From contig JAKAUR010000025.1 of assembly GCA_021827665.1 (NCBI GenBank), positions 1 to 45,909 of the forward strand: a DNA stretch of 45,909 nucleotides, in the 5' to 3' direction. The position numbers and the translations under genes are program-made. The notes below the pieces were generated by a model that had not been told where the DNA came from, made no database searches, and was given only the letters and a program-made list of their open reading frames with translations. Below, piece after piece: positions 23,013 through 31,756 of the stretch. Position 1 is the first letter of the stretch, and each line of letters starts with the position of its first letter. The stretch comes from Microcaldota archaeon (GTDB lineage: Archaea; Micrarchaeota; Micrarchaeia; Micrarchaeales; Micrarchaeaceae).

Positions 23013-23178
23013 ACGCAAATTACGAATAGCAATAATAAAAAGAATACTCAAATCTTACTTATCATCCTCCTTTTGGTCCTCCCATCATATTTTCACCCAA
23101 TATTTTATACTTCACAGCAAAATGGAATGGTTGCATTTAAACAGGTTTCTGCTTTTTGGCGTATAATCATGTAAACGC
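22772..23178. repeat. Tandem duplication, unit 2
   Basis: Second copy of unit 1, beginning at the shared GGAAA-CCCCTGACGG. It runs through the stop at 23010-23012 and the 52-bp block at 23077-23128 to about 23178, just before the methylthiotransferase gene. Confidence 0.85.
23062..23136 (-). CDS. Possible 24-residue micro-protein in duplicate unit 2
   Basis: An ATG frame reading MQPFHFAVKYKILGEN then MMGGPKGG and a stop. Unit 1 keeps the same frame with MMGGANGG before the same TGA; the Gly-Gly pairs are kept even where the base changed (GGC to GGA). A GGTGA also precedes an internal ATG pair. The alternative is that the conserved block is a plus-strand promoter (AATATTTTATAC). Confidence 0.3.
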   Translation of the reverse strand: MQPFHFAVKYKILGENMMGGPKGG

Positions 23179-23268
23179 TTAAATTCCTGCTAATTTATGT
23201 GCCTGCCTATGTTTTTCATAAGGGTTTTAGCTTTTTACGGCTATTATAACGTATCTACGGGTGCGTTT

Positions 23269-24555
23269 TTGAAGGTATACATAGAGACGTACGGATGCAC
23301 TTTCAACCAGGCCGACAGCGAGCTCATAGCCAGCGCAATGAAGGGCGAAGGCATAGAGACGTGCTCCAGCGAAGCGGATGCCGACGTGGTGCTGCTCAAC
23401 ACGTGCACGGTCAAAGGCGCGACGCAGAACAGGATAACCTACAGGCTTTCAGGGCTGGAGAAAAGCGGCAAAAAGGTGCTTGTTACTGGATGCATGGCAG
23501 GGGCCAACAGCGACATAATAAGCAAATATGCCCCAAGCGCCAGCATAGCGAAAATCCAGAACGTAGCTGGCATGCCACAAGCGGCCAAGGATACTGCCTC
23601 TAGCAAAAGAGTCATGCTGATGGAAGAGAGCAGGTACGACAGGATAGGCCTCTACGCGCCAGGCAAATCCGTTATAGCCAAGATACCTCTCAGCGACGGA
23701 TGCCTGAGCTCGTGCTCGTTCTGCGAAACAAAATTCGCAAGGGGAAGGCTCAACAGCTTCTCGGAATCCGGTATACTCAACGCGATATCATACAGCATAA
23801 GGAACGGCGCCAAGGAGCTTGAGCTCACAGCCCAGGACACAGGCGCATACGGCATAGACAAGGGCACAAACATAGCCGAGCTCGTAAGCAGGGCTTGCTC
23901 CTTCGAAGGGGATTTCAGGCTCAGGATAGGCATGCTCAATCCCGAGCACCTGCACAGGTATTACAGGGAGCTCATAGATGCAATGCAGGATCCCCACGTA
24001 TACAAGTTCCTGCACCTGCCTTTGCAGTCCGGAAGCGATTCCGTTCTTGCTTCCATGCGCAGGGGCTATACCGTTGAAAAATACCTTGAAATGGTCAAAG
24101 AGATACGGGAAAGCGTGAAGGACATAACCATAGAGACCGACATAATAGTCGGCTTTCCAGGAGAGACTGACTCGGATTTCGAGGCTACGCTTAAGGCCAT
24201 AAACGAATTCAAGCCCGAAGTCACAAACATATCGAAGTTCACAAAAAGGCCGCACGCTCCCGCATCAAGGATGAGGCAGCTTGACGATAAGCTCATAAAG
24301 GAGAGGAGCTCGGAGCTTTCAAGGATTGTAAGGGCCATGCAGGCTTCCAAGAACGCCAGCGCAATCGGCACGGAGGAGAGCGTGCTTCTAACGGAAAGCA
24401 GCAGCTCTTCGGTAAACGGCAGGGACGAAAGCTACAGGCAGGTTGTCATACCGAATTCGAAGAACGCTTCGGGAATGGCCTCTGGCTCAAGGCTTATGGC
24501 AAGGATTTATAATGCAACATCCAATGCATTGTATGCTGAGCCAGTCAACGCTTGA
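23269..24555 (+). CDS. Archaeal MiaB-like tRNA methylthiotransferase (t6A to ms2t6A, MtaB type)
   Basis: About 428 residues. The N-terminal UPF0004 domain has C10 in ETYGCTFNQAD and further Cys in LLNTCTVKG and VTGCMAG, binding one Fe-S cluster. The radical SAM motif is C145-x3-C149-x2-C152 (DGCLSSCSFCETK). The C-terminal 60 residues form a TRAM domain. The enzyme methylthiolates N6-threonylcarbamoyladenosine at position 37 of tRNA. The family's usual first residues are (M)KVYIETYGC, which points to a TTG at 23269, with GGTG eight bases upstream and a TATA-like ATTATAA about 25 bases before. ATGs at 23197 and 23209 are alternatives that would add an unusual N-terminus. Confidence 0.9.
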   Translation: MKVYIETYGCTFNQADSELIASAMKGEGIETCSSEADADVVLLNTCTVKGATQNRITYRLSGLEKSGKKVLVTGCMAGANSDIISKYAPSASIAKIQNVAGMPQAAKDTASSKRVMLMEESRYDRIGLYAPGKSVIAKIPLSDGCLSSCSFCETKFARGRLNSFSESGILNAISYSIRNGAKELELTAQDTGAYGIDKGTNIAELVSRACSFEGDFRLRIGMLNPEHLHRYYRELIDAMQDPHVYKFLHLPLQSGSDSVLASMRRGYTVEKYLEMVKEIRESVKDITIETDIIVGFPGETDSDFEATLKAINEFKPEVTNISKFTKRPHAPASRMRQLDDKLIKERSSELSRIVRAMQASKNASAIGTEESVLLTESSSSSVNGRDESYRQVVIPNSKNASGMASGSRLMARIYNATSNALYAEPVNA

Positions 24556-24572
24556 AAAGGTGCGATAAGAAA

Positions 24573-25907
24573 ATGTACGGAAAGAAGATAATGGAGTTCC
24601 TCAAGTCGAATGGCATAGAGTTCGGGGACATAATAAAGGTGGAAGCCGAAGGCATAAGCGAAGAGGGCGAGCTAATGCCTAGCACCGAAGCGAATTCCGA
24701 AGACATCATAATTCTTAAAATGAAAAACGGCTACAACGCAGGGATAAGGTTCGACGGGGCTAAAATAAGCAAAATAAGGAAGGGAGTTCCAGTACACGAA
24801 TTTCCGCATTCGGAAATAACGCAGAAAAAATCGCTGCCAAAAGTCACGCTCATATACACCGGGGGCACCATAGGCAGCAAGCTCGATTACAAGACCGGAG
24901 GGGTATACATGCTCCTGAAGCCGGAAGAGCTACTCTACGAAGTTCCCGAATTGGCCAACGTGGCGGAGCTAAAAGTCGATCCGCTCTTCAGCATATCGAG
25001 CGAGGACATGTCGTACCTTGAATGGCAGGAGATAGCCAAGAGGGTCCACGAAGCAGAGAAGGAGGGTTCTCGCGGGGTCGTAGTTACGATTGGCACGGAC
25101 ACAATGCATTACGCATCAGCCGCCTTGTCATTCATGCTTAACGGGATAGGCATACCTGTTGTGCTTACCGGCGCGCAAAGGAGCAGCGACAGGGGCTCTT
25201 CAGACGCTTTCATGAACCTTTTCTGCTCGGTGGTTCTTGCTGCACGCTCGGAAATAAAAGGCGTGGGCATATGCATGCACAAGACCTCTTCGGACAGCGA
25301 GTGCGGCTTCATAAGGGGCACTAGGGCCAGGAAGATGCACACGTCCAGAAGGGATGCCTTCAGGCCGATAAACGACGGCTACATTGCCACTGTTTCATAT
25401 TCAGGGGAGATAACCTACGTTTCAAAAGATTATGCAAATCCCAAGCGCGATAAAAAGGGTAACGAACCTCTTGTCGGGTTCGAAAAGAACGTGGCTTTGG
25501 TCAAGGCCTATCCAAATTCGGATCCTGGCATAATAGACTATTACGTAAGCAAGGGCTACAAGGGCATAATAATAGAGGGCACTGGCTTGGGGCATACTCC
25601 AGTGTCAACGGAGCACGAGCATTACTCGTGGCTTCCGAACATAAAGAATGCTGTTGAAAAGGGAGTAATTGTGGGCATGACTTCGCAATGCCTTTACGGC
25701 AGGGTAAATCCAAACGTGTACAGGAATCTAAGGCTGCTATCCGGTGCCGGAGTGGTGTACTGCGAGGACATGACTCCTGAAACCGCATACGTTAAGCTAG
25801 CATGGCTTCTTGGGAATTACGATGCCGATACTGCAAAAAAGATGCTTAATTCCAACGTGGCCGGAGAGATAAGCTCCAGAAGCGATTATGAAGACTTCCT
25901 TGTATGA
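24573..25907 (+). CDS. gatD: Glutamyl-tRNA(Gln) amidotransferase subunit D
   Basis: 444 residues. After a roughly 90-residue N-terminal domain the asparaginase-like core begins with YTGGTIGSK (T96, T99) and continues with TIGTDTMHY (T175-D176). These are the two catalytic Thr sites and the Asp. AQRSSDRGSSDAFMN is also typical. GatD frees ammonia from glutamine and passes it to GatE to convert Glu-tRNA(Gln) to Gln-tRNA(Gln), the archaea-specific route. The ATG at 24573 is preceded by AAAAGGTG; a TTG at 24552 overlapping the previous stop is possible but less likely. The gene follows the methylthiotransferase directly, so both may be in one operon. Confidence 0.95.
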   Translation: MYGKKIMEFLKSNGIEFGDIIKVEAEGISEEGELMPSTEANSEDIIILKMKNGYNAGIRFDGAKISKIRKGVPVHEFPHSEITQKKSLPKVTLIYTGGTIGSKLDYKTGGVYMLLKPEELLYEVPELANVAELKVDPLFSISSEDMSYLEWQEIAKRVHEAEKEGSRGVVVTIGTDTMHYASAALSFMLNGIGIPVVLTGAQRSSDRGSSDAFMNLFCSVVLAARSEIKGVGICMHKTSSDSECGFIRGTRARKMHTSRRDAFRPINDGYIATVSYSGEITYVSKDYANPKRDKKGNEPLVGFEKNVALVKAYPNSDPGIIDYYVSKGYKGIIIEGTGLGHTPVSTEHEHYSWLPNIKNAVEKGVIVGMTSQCLYGRVNPNVYRNLRLLSGAGVVYCEDMTPETAYVKLAWLLGNYDADTAKKMLNSNVAGEISSRSDYEDFLV

Positions 25908-25916
25908 GTGATTAAA

Positions 25917-26279
25917 ATGCAATCGGAGAAAACATTGGCATACGCCGCATTTGCGATCGGGGTATTGATAATATTATTCACGCTTTACATGGGATACGGC
26001 CTCTACGGCACCATAATGGCAAAGGCCAACGCTCCGTCCAGCGTGACTACATCATCATCGGCAAGCAGCCTGAACCAGAGCATAAGCTCTGCTATTAGCA
26101 GTGCGATAGGGGCCCACCTGCCTTCCAGCGGCACATTCCTGCTGCTGCTCGAAATAATACTGCTCTTCCTGTTCGCAAACATAGGCTACAAAATTGCGAT
26201 ACTTGGCGTGCATATGAACGCATCGGCAAAGGCCAGGCAGGAAAACATTTCCAGGGATAAGAATGGAAAAAAATCATGA
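25917..26279 (+). CDS. Small two-helix membrane protein between gatD and gatE
   Basis: About 120 residues: a helix at 9-31 (AYAAFAIGVLIILFTLYMGY), a Ser/Thr-rich outer segment of about 45 residues, a second helix (LLLLEIILLFLFANIGY) and a charged end. The ATG at 25917 follows GAGTGATTAAA; a GTG at 25908 directly abuts the gatD stop. The 3' end overlaps gatE by 17 bases. No known role in tRNA amidation. Tight packing suggests co-expression with gatD and gatE, perhaps only by position. Confidence 0.7.
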   Translation: MQSEKTLAYAAFAIGVLIILFTLYMGYGLYGTIMAKANAPSSVTTSSSASSLNQSISSAISSAIGAHLPSSGTFLLLLEIILLFLFANIGYKIAILGVHMNASAKARQENISRDKNGKKS

Positions 26280-28158
26280 CGAAGCATATTACAAAAGCCT
26301 GGGCTTTATGTGCGGGCTCGAGATACACCAAAGGCTAGCTACCGAAGAAAAGCTTTTTTGCAGCTGCAGCGCCAGCTTGGACGAATTGCCGCCTAGGCAC
26401 GAGGTCACGAGGCATCAGCGCGCCGTTGCTGGAGAGCTCGGGGAGATAGACCGCTCTGCAAAGTTTGAGGAGCTCAAGGACCGGAGCTTCATGTACAAGC
26501 TCAACGACGAGCACGCATGCCTGGTCGACATAGACGAGGAGCCTCCTCATACAATGAACAGGAAGGCGTTGGACATAGCACTTCTGCTTGCTGCGTCCAT
26601 GAACATGAAGGTCCCTGCGGAGCTAGAGCCAATGAGGAAGGAGGTTGTTGACGGGAGCAATCCCAGCGCTTTCCAAAGGAGCACGCTTGCAGGGCTAAAC
26701 GGCCGCATAACTGTCAACGGTAACGAAATAGAAATACCATCGATGTTCCTAGAAGAAGAAAGCGCGGGAATAATAAAGAACGCGGAATCCTACGCTGAAT
26801 ATGACACGTCAAGGATAGGCATACCGCTGATAGAGATAGACACGTTCCCATACATAAAGACCCCGCAGGAGGCCAAATCCGTTGCATTGCACATAGGCAC
26901 GCTGCTAAGGCTCACGGGCTTGGTGCAGAGGGGCATAGGCTCGATAAGGCAGGACGTGAACGTCTCAATAAAAGGCGGCTCGCGCATAGAGATAAAGGGG
27001 CTTCAAGAGCTTGCAGACATGGACAAGTATATAGAGAACGAAGTGGTGCGCCAGCAGAAGCTTCTCGAGATTGCAAAATTATTAAGATCGAGGAACGCAG
27101 AGGTTTCGGAAAGCCAAATGGATCTAACTGAAATATTCGCTTCCACGGAATCGAAGCTCATACTCTCCTCAATGAAAGCCGGAGGCTCCGTATTAGGGTT
27201 CAGGCTCAAGAACTTCAGGGGCGTAATCGGCATGGAGGTCAATCCTGGCAGGAGGCTCGGGAGCGAAATAAGCGACTATGCGAAAATGGCAGGCGTCAAG
27301 GGCATAATACACGGAGACGAAGACATGGGGAAATACAGCATAAGCGGAAGCGAATTAGGGGAGATAAGGAAAAGGTTGTCGCTTTCGGATAACGACTCGT
27401 TCATAATGGTTGCCGCAAAACAGGATGTCGCGGAGAAGGCGCTGGCGCTTGCGATCGAAAGGGCCAAAATGGCCATGGACATAGTGCCTCCAGAGACCAG
27501 GGCTGTCGACAACAGGGAGCTTTACACTACAAGGTTCATGAGGCCGCTTCCGGGCGGCTCAAGGATGTATCCGGAGACGGACACCAAGCCCATATATGTG
27601 ATGGAAGAGATGCTCATTTCTGCAAAAAGGCGCAGGATAAGCGTCGAGGAGGAACGCTCCAGGCTCAAATCCGAGCTTGGCTCTGAGGATATGGCCGAGC
27701 GCATGATGCTTTCAACCGGGCTGCCCCTCTACAGGGAAATAACTGAAAACAAGTCCATAGACAAGCAGTTCGTGGCAAACGTGCTGCTTCAGAAATTCAG
27801 GGAGCTCCAGCGCGACGGAGTTGACGTGGAGTCGATAGAAGGGGAAAGAGTAAAGCAGATATTCGACATGTTTTCCGAAGGTGCTGTTGCCAAGCAGGCG
27901 GTGGAGCAGCTGCTCAGGCTCGCAGCAAAGGAGCCCAAAACACCAATAACGGATATAGTAAAGTCAAACGGGCTCGGCAGGGTTGCCGGAAAGAAACTCG
28001 AGGACCTGGTCTCAAAGGAGCTAAAGGGAAGGAACCTTTCAGATAAAAACGAACTGTCGCTTTTCATAAAGTCGTTCATGTCGGAGCACAGGCTTAACGT
28101 AGACGGATCTGAGCTTAACGAAATAATCGCCAAGCTGTCTAAAGGCTCAAAGAAATGA
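26263..28158 (+). CDS. gatE: Glutamyl-tRNA(Gln) amidotransferase subunit E
   Basis: 631 residues, the usual GatE length. It opens with CGLEIHQRLATEEKLFCSC, the cradle-domain signature of the GatB/GatE family, with a zinc site (CSCS and later Cys). A middle AspRS-like GAD insertion (about 270-400) separates GatE from GatB. The end is a YqeY-like helical domain (VSKELKGRNLSD). GatE phosphorylates Glu-tRNA(Gln) and uses the ammonia made by GatD. It starts inside the preceding small membrane gene and its stop overlaps the convergent M24 peptidase gene by 12 bases. Confidence 0.96.
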   Translation: MEKNHDEAYYKSLGFMCGLEIHQRLATEEKLFCSCSASLDELPPRHEVTRHQRAVAGELGEIDRSAKFEELKDRSFMYKLNDEHACLVDIDEEPPHTMNRKALDIALLLAASMNMKVPAELEPMRKEVVDGSNPSAFQRSTLAGLNGRITVNGNEIEIPSMFLEEESAGIIKNAESYAEYDTSRIGIPLIEIDTFPYIKTPQEAKSVALHIGTLLRLTGLVQRGIGSIRQDVNVSIKGGSRIEIKGLQELADMDKYIENEVVRQQKLLEIAKLLRSRNAEVSESQMDLTEIFASTESKLILSSMKAGGSVLGFRLKNFRGVIGMEVNPGRRLGSEISDYAKMAGVKGIIHGDEDMGKYSISGSELGEIRKRLSLSDNDSFIMVAAKQDVAEKALALAIERAKMAMDIVPPETRAVDNRELYTTRFMRPLPGGSRMYPETDTKPIYVMEEMLISAKRRRISVEEERSRLKSELGSEDMAERMMLSTGLPLYREITENKSIDKQFVANVLLQKFRELQRDGVDVESIEGERVKQIFDMFSEGAVAKQAVEQLLRLAAKEPKTPITDIVKSNGLGRVAGKKLEDLVSKELKGRNLSDKNELSLFIKSFMSEHRLNVDGSELNEIIAKLSKGSKK

Positions 28159-29235
28159 GGAATGGCCCTTTCCCACAAGGACGTCGTCTTCGAATCGCGC
28201 CCCTCCGAATCCGGTTATGTATATGCCAGGCTCGTCGCTTACAACCATGCCTTTCCTAAGGATTTTGCTCCTTGTCGTCAATCCCGTTCCGTCGTGCACG
28301 TCTATTCCTACCTGGTGGCCCAGGGAGTGTATGAAGCGCCCCTTGTAAATCCCGTCCCTTGCACTGTCTATGAATTTTGCTACTTCGACGTGCGCTGTCA
28401 TGCCGTCTGCGCCGTCCTTGACGTAGCTCAAGCCAAGCGCCTGGGCCTCCTTAACCGTATCGATTATGGCCTCCATGCGCTTGTATTTCATTGTGGATTT
28501 GTCCGGCTTGAACAGGAATGTCCTGGTCACGTCTGCGCAATAGTTCTGATATCTTGCGCCCACGTCCAAAAGCACGAACTCGTTGCCCTTTAGCCTGGTT
28601 TCGTCAGGCATGTGGTGAGGCAGGGCGGCGTTCTGCCCGAACGAAACTATGCTGTCGAATGCAAGGCCCTCTCCTCCTTTTTCTCCCATGAGAAATTCGA
28701 ATCTCGCCCTGAGCTCCTTCTCTGTCATGTTGTCCTTGAAATAAGCAGGTATCTCCCTGAGCGATTCCTTTGTTATTGCGACCGCCTTCTTCATTAGGGA
28801 TATCTCGTATTCGTCCTTTATCTCCCTGGCATCCGCGAATCTTTCAGTAGCATCCTTGAAATCGGCACCTTTCAGGTTCTTCCTGAGTTCCAGGGCATAG
28901 CCGTATGGCAGGAATCCATAATCAAGCCCTACCGCGCTTTTTCCCACGGCCTTTCTTATCTCGTCCCACTGCTCTTTTCCAGAACTTACGCATTTTACCT
29001 CCATTGAGCTGGGCGCCTGCTCCATTGCTATGTCGTATTCCAGGACGCTGGTCAGCAGCGTCATCCCCCTCCTGTCGGCTACGAGCACGCTGTCCTCGAA
29101 AACGCCGCTCGTGAAACCGCTGAGATAAAGAAAGTTGCTGTCCTTTGACCCTGTATTTATTATTACCGCCTTGTCGAATTCAGCCCCTGTGAAAATCCGC
29201 TTGAGTCTTGAACCCACATCGTGCCTTTTTGCCAT
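28147..29235 (-). CDS. pepQ: M24 family metallopeptidase (Xaa-Pro dipeptidase-like)
   Basis: 362 residues, standard for prolidase. An N-terminal creatinase-like domain (1-135) precedes the pita-bread catalytic domain. All five metal ligands are present: D224 and D235 (LLDVGARYQNYCADVTRTF), H307 (HSLGHQVGIDVHD), E335 (DEPGIY) and E349 (ARFEDD). The two-metal enzyme would remove or split Xaa-Pro bonds in the cytoplasm. The ATG follows AGGTGGCGG. It is divergent from nreA, with starts about 50 bp apart, and converges on gatE. Dipeptidase or aminopeptidase cannot be told apart here. Confidence 0.92.
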   Translation of the reverse strand: MAKRHDVGSRLKRIFTGAEFDKAVIINTGSKDSNFLYLSGFTSGVFEDSVLVADRRGMTLLTSVLEYDIAMEQAPSSMEVKCVSSGKEQWDEIRKAVGKSAVGLDYGFLPYGYALELRKNLKGADFKDATERFADAREIKDEYEISLMKKAVAITKESLREIPAYFKDNMTEKELRARFEFLMGEKGGEGLAFDSIVSFGQNAALPHHMPDETRLKGNEFVLLDVGARYQNYCADVTRTFLFKPDKSTMKYKRMEAIIDTVKEAQALGLSYVKDGADGMTAHVEVAKFIDSARDGIYKGRFIHSLGHQVGIDVHDGTGLTTRSKILRKGMVVSDEPGIYITGFGGARFEDDVLVGKGHSSFL

Positions 29236-29286
29236 GCAACCGCCACCTGTAAGACCCTTTGCAAAGGAAGTCTAAAAAAGTTCCCA

Positions 29287-30582
29287 ATGGCCAACCCAAA
29301 CGATAAATATATTGAAGTGGAAATATCCTTGATGGTTTTTGACAGGCACAGCGCAATAAAGGAGATAGGGGAGATGGACATACCGGTAAAACGCTCCGCG
29401 ATAGCGTACGCCCACATGCGCGATCCCGCACTTCTAAGATACTACTACAACGCAAAAACCCTGCACATACTAAAATCAAGCGAGATAGTCGGAAGCTCCC
29501 CTACCGACATATTCATAGGCAGGTTCGGATATCCAAAGGTTTTCATAGGGCCCATGGTGCCTCCGGAGTTCGGGGATACGTCGCTTATGGGCATGCCCGA
29601 GCGATGGAGGCCCTTCGACATAGAAAAGATAGTCGAGATGAGGTCAAAGCTTGTCAGGGGCATGCAGATATCCAACATACACGACGTGGAAAAGAGGGGA
29701 GTCCCGGAATACGTGCAGAGCCTGGCAATGGCGGAAAAGCCTGCAGATACCGAACTGGGGTTTGCCGGAAAGCCGTTCATGAAGCCTGAAGTTCTCGACG
29801 AGGCGCAGCCTTTCGGCCCAAGCGCCAAGATAAGCAACTTCAAGGTGTACAATTTCAAGGCCGACCGCATGATAGAATCGATGCATTTCGACACGGATGC
29901 AAAGGCCACCACTGCCATAAACGAGCTTTACAAGAAAGGCATGGAGGTCTCTTCCATACAGAAGGCGCTGTCTGCCGGTCTTTTCGGCCTTAAGAATTCG
30001 CGCAAGTTCGTTCCCACGAGATGGAGCATAACTGCTGTGGACGACACCATATCAAAAACAATGAGGGAGGAGATAAAGGGATACGAAAGCATAGACGCGA
30101 TTCACGCGTTCTACAACGTGGCGCTCGACAACCGCTGGCTCATATTCCTTATACCAGGGTCATGGCAGTACGAATCCATAGAGGCATTCTACCCGAAGAC
30201 GGTGTGGAATGCCGACGGGAAAAGCATATCGATATACGGCTCGTATGAGGGCTACAAGGGCAGGAAAACCTATGCCGAGATAGGCGGCTGTTACTATTCC
30301 GGAAGGCTTGCCACAACCGAAAAGCTGCAGGGAATGAAGAAGCAGGCAATGGCCTTGATACTAAGGGAGGTCCACGAAGGCTACATAATGCCCGTGGGCG
30401 TATGGAACGTAAGGGAGCACGTCAGGGAGACCCTTGAAACCAAGCCAACGATACTGCACGACACTGCGGAAATGCTTCAGTTCATATCGCAGAAGATGGA
30501 GATAAAGCCGTCAAACTGGATAGCGAACAGCAGGCTCCTGAGGGAGATAATAATGCAAAAAAGGATAAGCGCGTACATGTAA
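29287..30582 (+). CDS. nreA: DNA repair protein NreA
   Basis: 431 residues. Recognised by the linked blocks SSPTDIFIGRFGYPKVFIGP, GMPERWRPF and RKFVPTRWSITAVDDTISK, then LIPGSWQYESIEAFYP and GGCYYSGRLATTEKL, typical of the archaeal Nre family. These proteins protect against DNA damage and bind PCNA. The C-terminus ends QKRISAYM, which fits Q-x2-I-x2-Y of a PIP box but ends in Met rather than a second aromatic. The N-terminal zinc finger found in some Nre proteins is absent from this start. I prefer the ATG at 29287; a frame extension to 29221 would add Cys residues but overlaps the divergent gene's start. Confidence 0.9.
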   Translation: MANPNDKYIEVEISLMVFDRHSAIKEIGEMDIPVKRSAIAYAHMRDPALLRYYYNAKTLHILKSSEIVGSSPTDIFIGRFGYPKVFIGPMVPPEFGDTSLMGMPERWRPFDIEKIVEMRSKLVRGMQISNIHDVEKRGVPEYVQSLAMAEKPADTELGFAGKPFMKPEVLDEAQPFGPSAKISNFKVYNFKADRMIESMHFDTDAKATTAINELYKKGMEVSSIQKALSAGLFGLKNSRKFVPTRWSITAVDDTISKTMREEIKGYESIDAIHAFYNVALDNRWLIFLIPGSWQYESIEAFYPKTVWNADGKSISIYGSYEGYKGRKTYAEIGGCYYSGRLATTEKLQGMKKQAMALILREVHEGYIMPVGVWNVREHVRETLETKPTILHDTAEMLQFISQKMEIKPSNWIANSRLLREIIMQKRISAYM

Positions 30583-30623
30583 CGTACGTGCTTCTAAAAC
30601 AAAAAAGAAAAGGATTCTAAAAA

Positions 30624-30956
30624 TCAGGGATAGTCCTTGCGCAGCATTCCAAGCCTTTCCCCTTCTACGTTCCATATGAGGAGCTCAACGTCCCCGTCGC
30701 AGTTCTCATACAGCGACACCAGCGAATTTCCGGTAAAATCGTTCTTTTGCAATTCCTCAAGTATGTCCATGACGAAGCCCTTCTCGTTGTTGTGCGCCAG
30801 TATTATGTCGTTCACCACGCGCAAAGCGTCTTTGCTGTCGCCTGCAAGATCCTTTATGACTGCAATTTCGTCTTTGTCGAATACCATCTTCGCGTTGCTT
30901 TTCTCAAGAACCTTATCTATAACCTCTTTCTCCACGGAATTGTTTTTCCTATCCAT
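30624..30956 (-). CDS. Small acidic protein of unknown function
   Basis: 110 residues from the ATG at 30956, which follows GGTGA by five bases; an upstream ATG at 30986 has no such site and overlaps the previous gene. The protein is alpha/beta: helical and charged at first (VEKEVIDKVLEKSNAK), ending in two strands (VELLIWNVEGERLGML). A central acidic part (KDLAGDSKDALRVVND) is predicted helical. No family recognised. It follows the 30979-31554 gene closely and is probably in the same operon. Confidence 0.6.
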   Translation of the reverse strand: MDRKNNSVEKEVIDKVLEKSNAKMVFDKDEIAVIKDLAGDSKDALRVVNDIILAHNNEKGFVMDILEELQKNDFTGNSLVSLYENCDGDVELLIWNVEGERLGMLRKDYP

Positions 30957-30978
30957 TGATTTCACCGTTTTAGCATAG

Positions 30979-31554
30979 TTATTCATCAGCCCTCAACGTT
31001 ATTACCTGGACGAAGTTGTTCGGGAACTTTATCTCCTCCAATACGTCATCGCCCCTGAATCCAGAGTCTACATACAGCTTTGTTGTCTGCCTGTTCCCCT
31101 GCTTAAGTATCACGGTCACGCTTGTCGGATGCGCCTCGAAAGACCTTTTGTAGCCGTCCTGCGTCTCATTCACTTCATAAACCGCGCTTACGTGCTTCCC
31201 TCCTAAATCCCTGTCTTCCGTGGCTGCGCATATCCTTCCATTTGCATCGAAGGAAACGCTGTACTCAGAAACATAAGCCTTCCTTTCGGTTGTTATGTCG
31301 TAAAGCCCTATGCTTCCGCTCGGCAGCTCTTCCGCAACAAGCCTCCTTATGTATCCGAAGCCCGCTCTGTCCTCTATAATGGTATCTACCGGAACAGATT
31401 CGCGCTTATGCGCGAACGGGAGCACCACGCTTATGAGGTACTCCTTTTTTATGTCAAGCTCCTTCAGGTTGTATAAATCGTTTCTTGAAACCGGAACCAC
31501 TTCGGTGCCCTTGTAATCGGCGCTCTTTGGTTTTCTGCCAGTGCCTTCTACCAT
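30979..31554 (-). CDS. Beta-rich soluble protein of unknown function
   Basis: 191 residues with a pattern of short strands (KEYLISVVLPF, GSIGLYDITTERKAYV, SVTVILKQGNRQTTKLYV) and no membrane segment or Cys pairs. I do not recognise a family. The ATG at 31554 lies six bases after GGTGA, which decides it over the ATG at 31560. It is divergent from the flavoprotein gene at 31757 across a 200-bp spacer with TATA elements in both directions. Confidence 0.6.
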   Translation of the reverse strand: MVEGTGRKPKSADYKGTEVVPVSRNDLYNLKELDIKKEYLISVVLPFAHKRESVPVDTIIEDRAGFGYIRRLVAEELPSGSIGLYDITTERKAYVSEYSVSFDANGRICAATEDRDLGGKHVSAVYEVNETQDGYKRSFEAHPTSVTVILKQGNRQTTKLYVDSGFRGDDVLEEIKFPNNFVQVITLRADE

Positions 31555-31756
31555 AAACATTCACCGTTCCAATGGGGACGAATATGATTCTGCACTGGCA
31601 ATATTTATAGGTTTTCGCATTCGCTCGCAGGATTCAGCAGCAACGCACTGCTTCAAGCAGGACGCACTTAGGTCAATGCAAAGCTACAAATCCTTTATAT
31701 TCATTGCATATAAAAAAGAGAATCATAAAAACGAAAATCCCGGCTTAGTGGTAATC

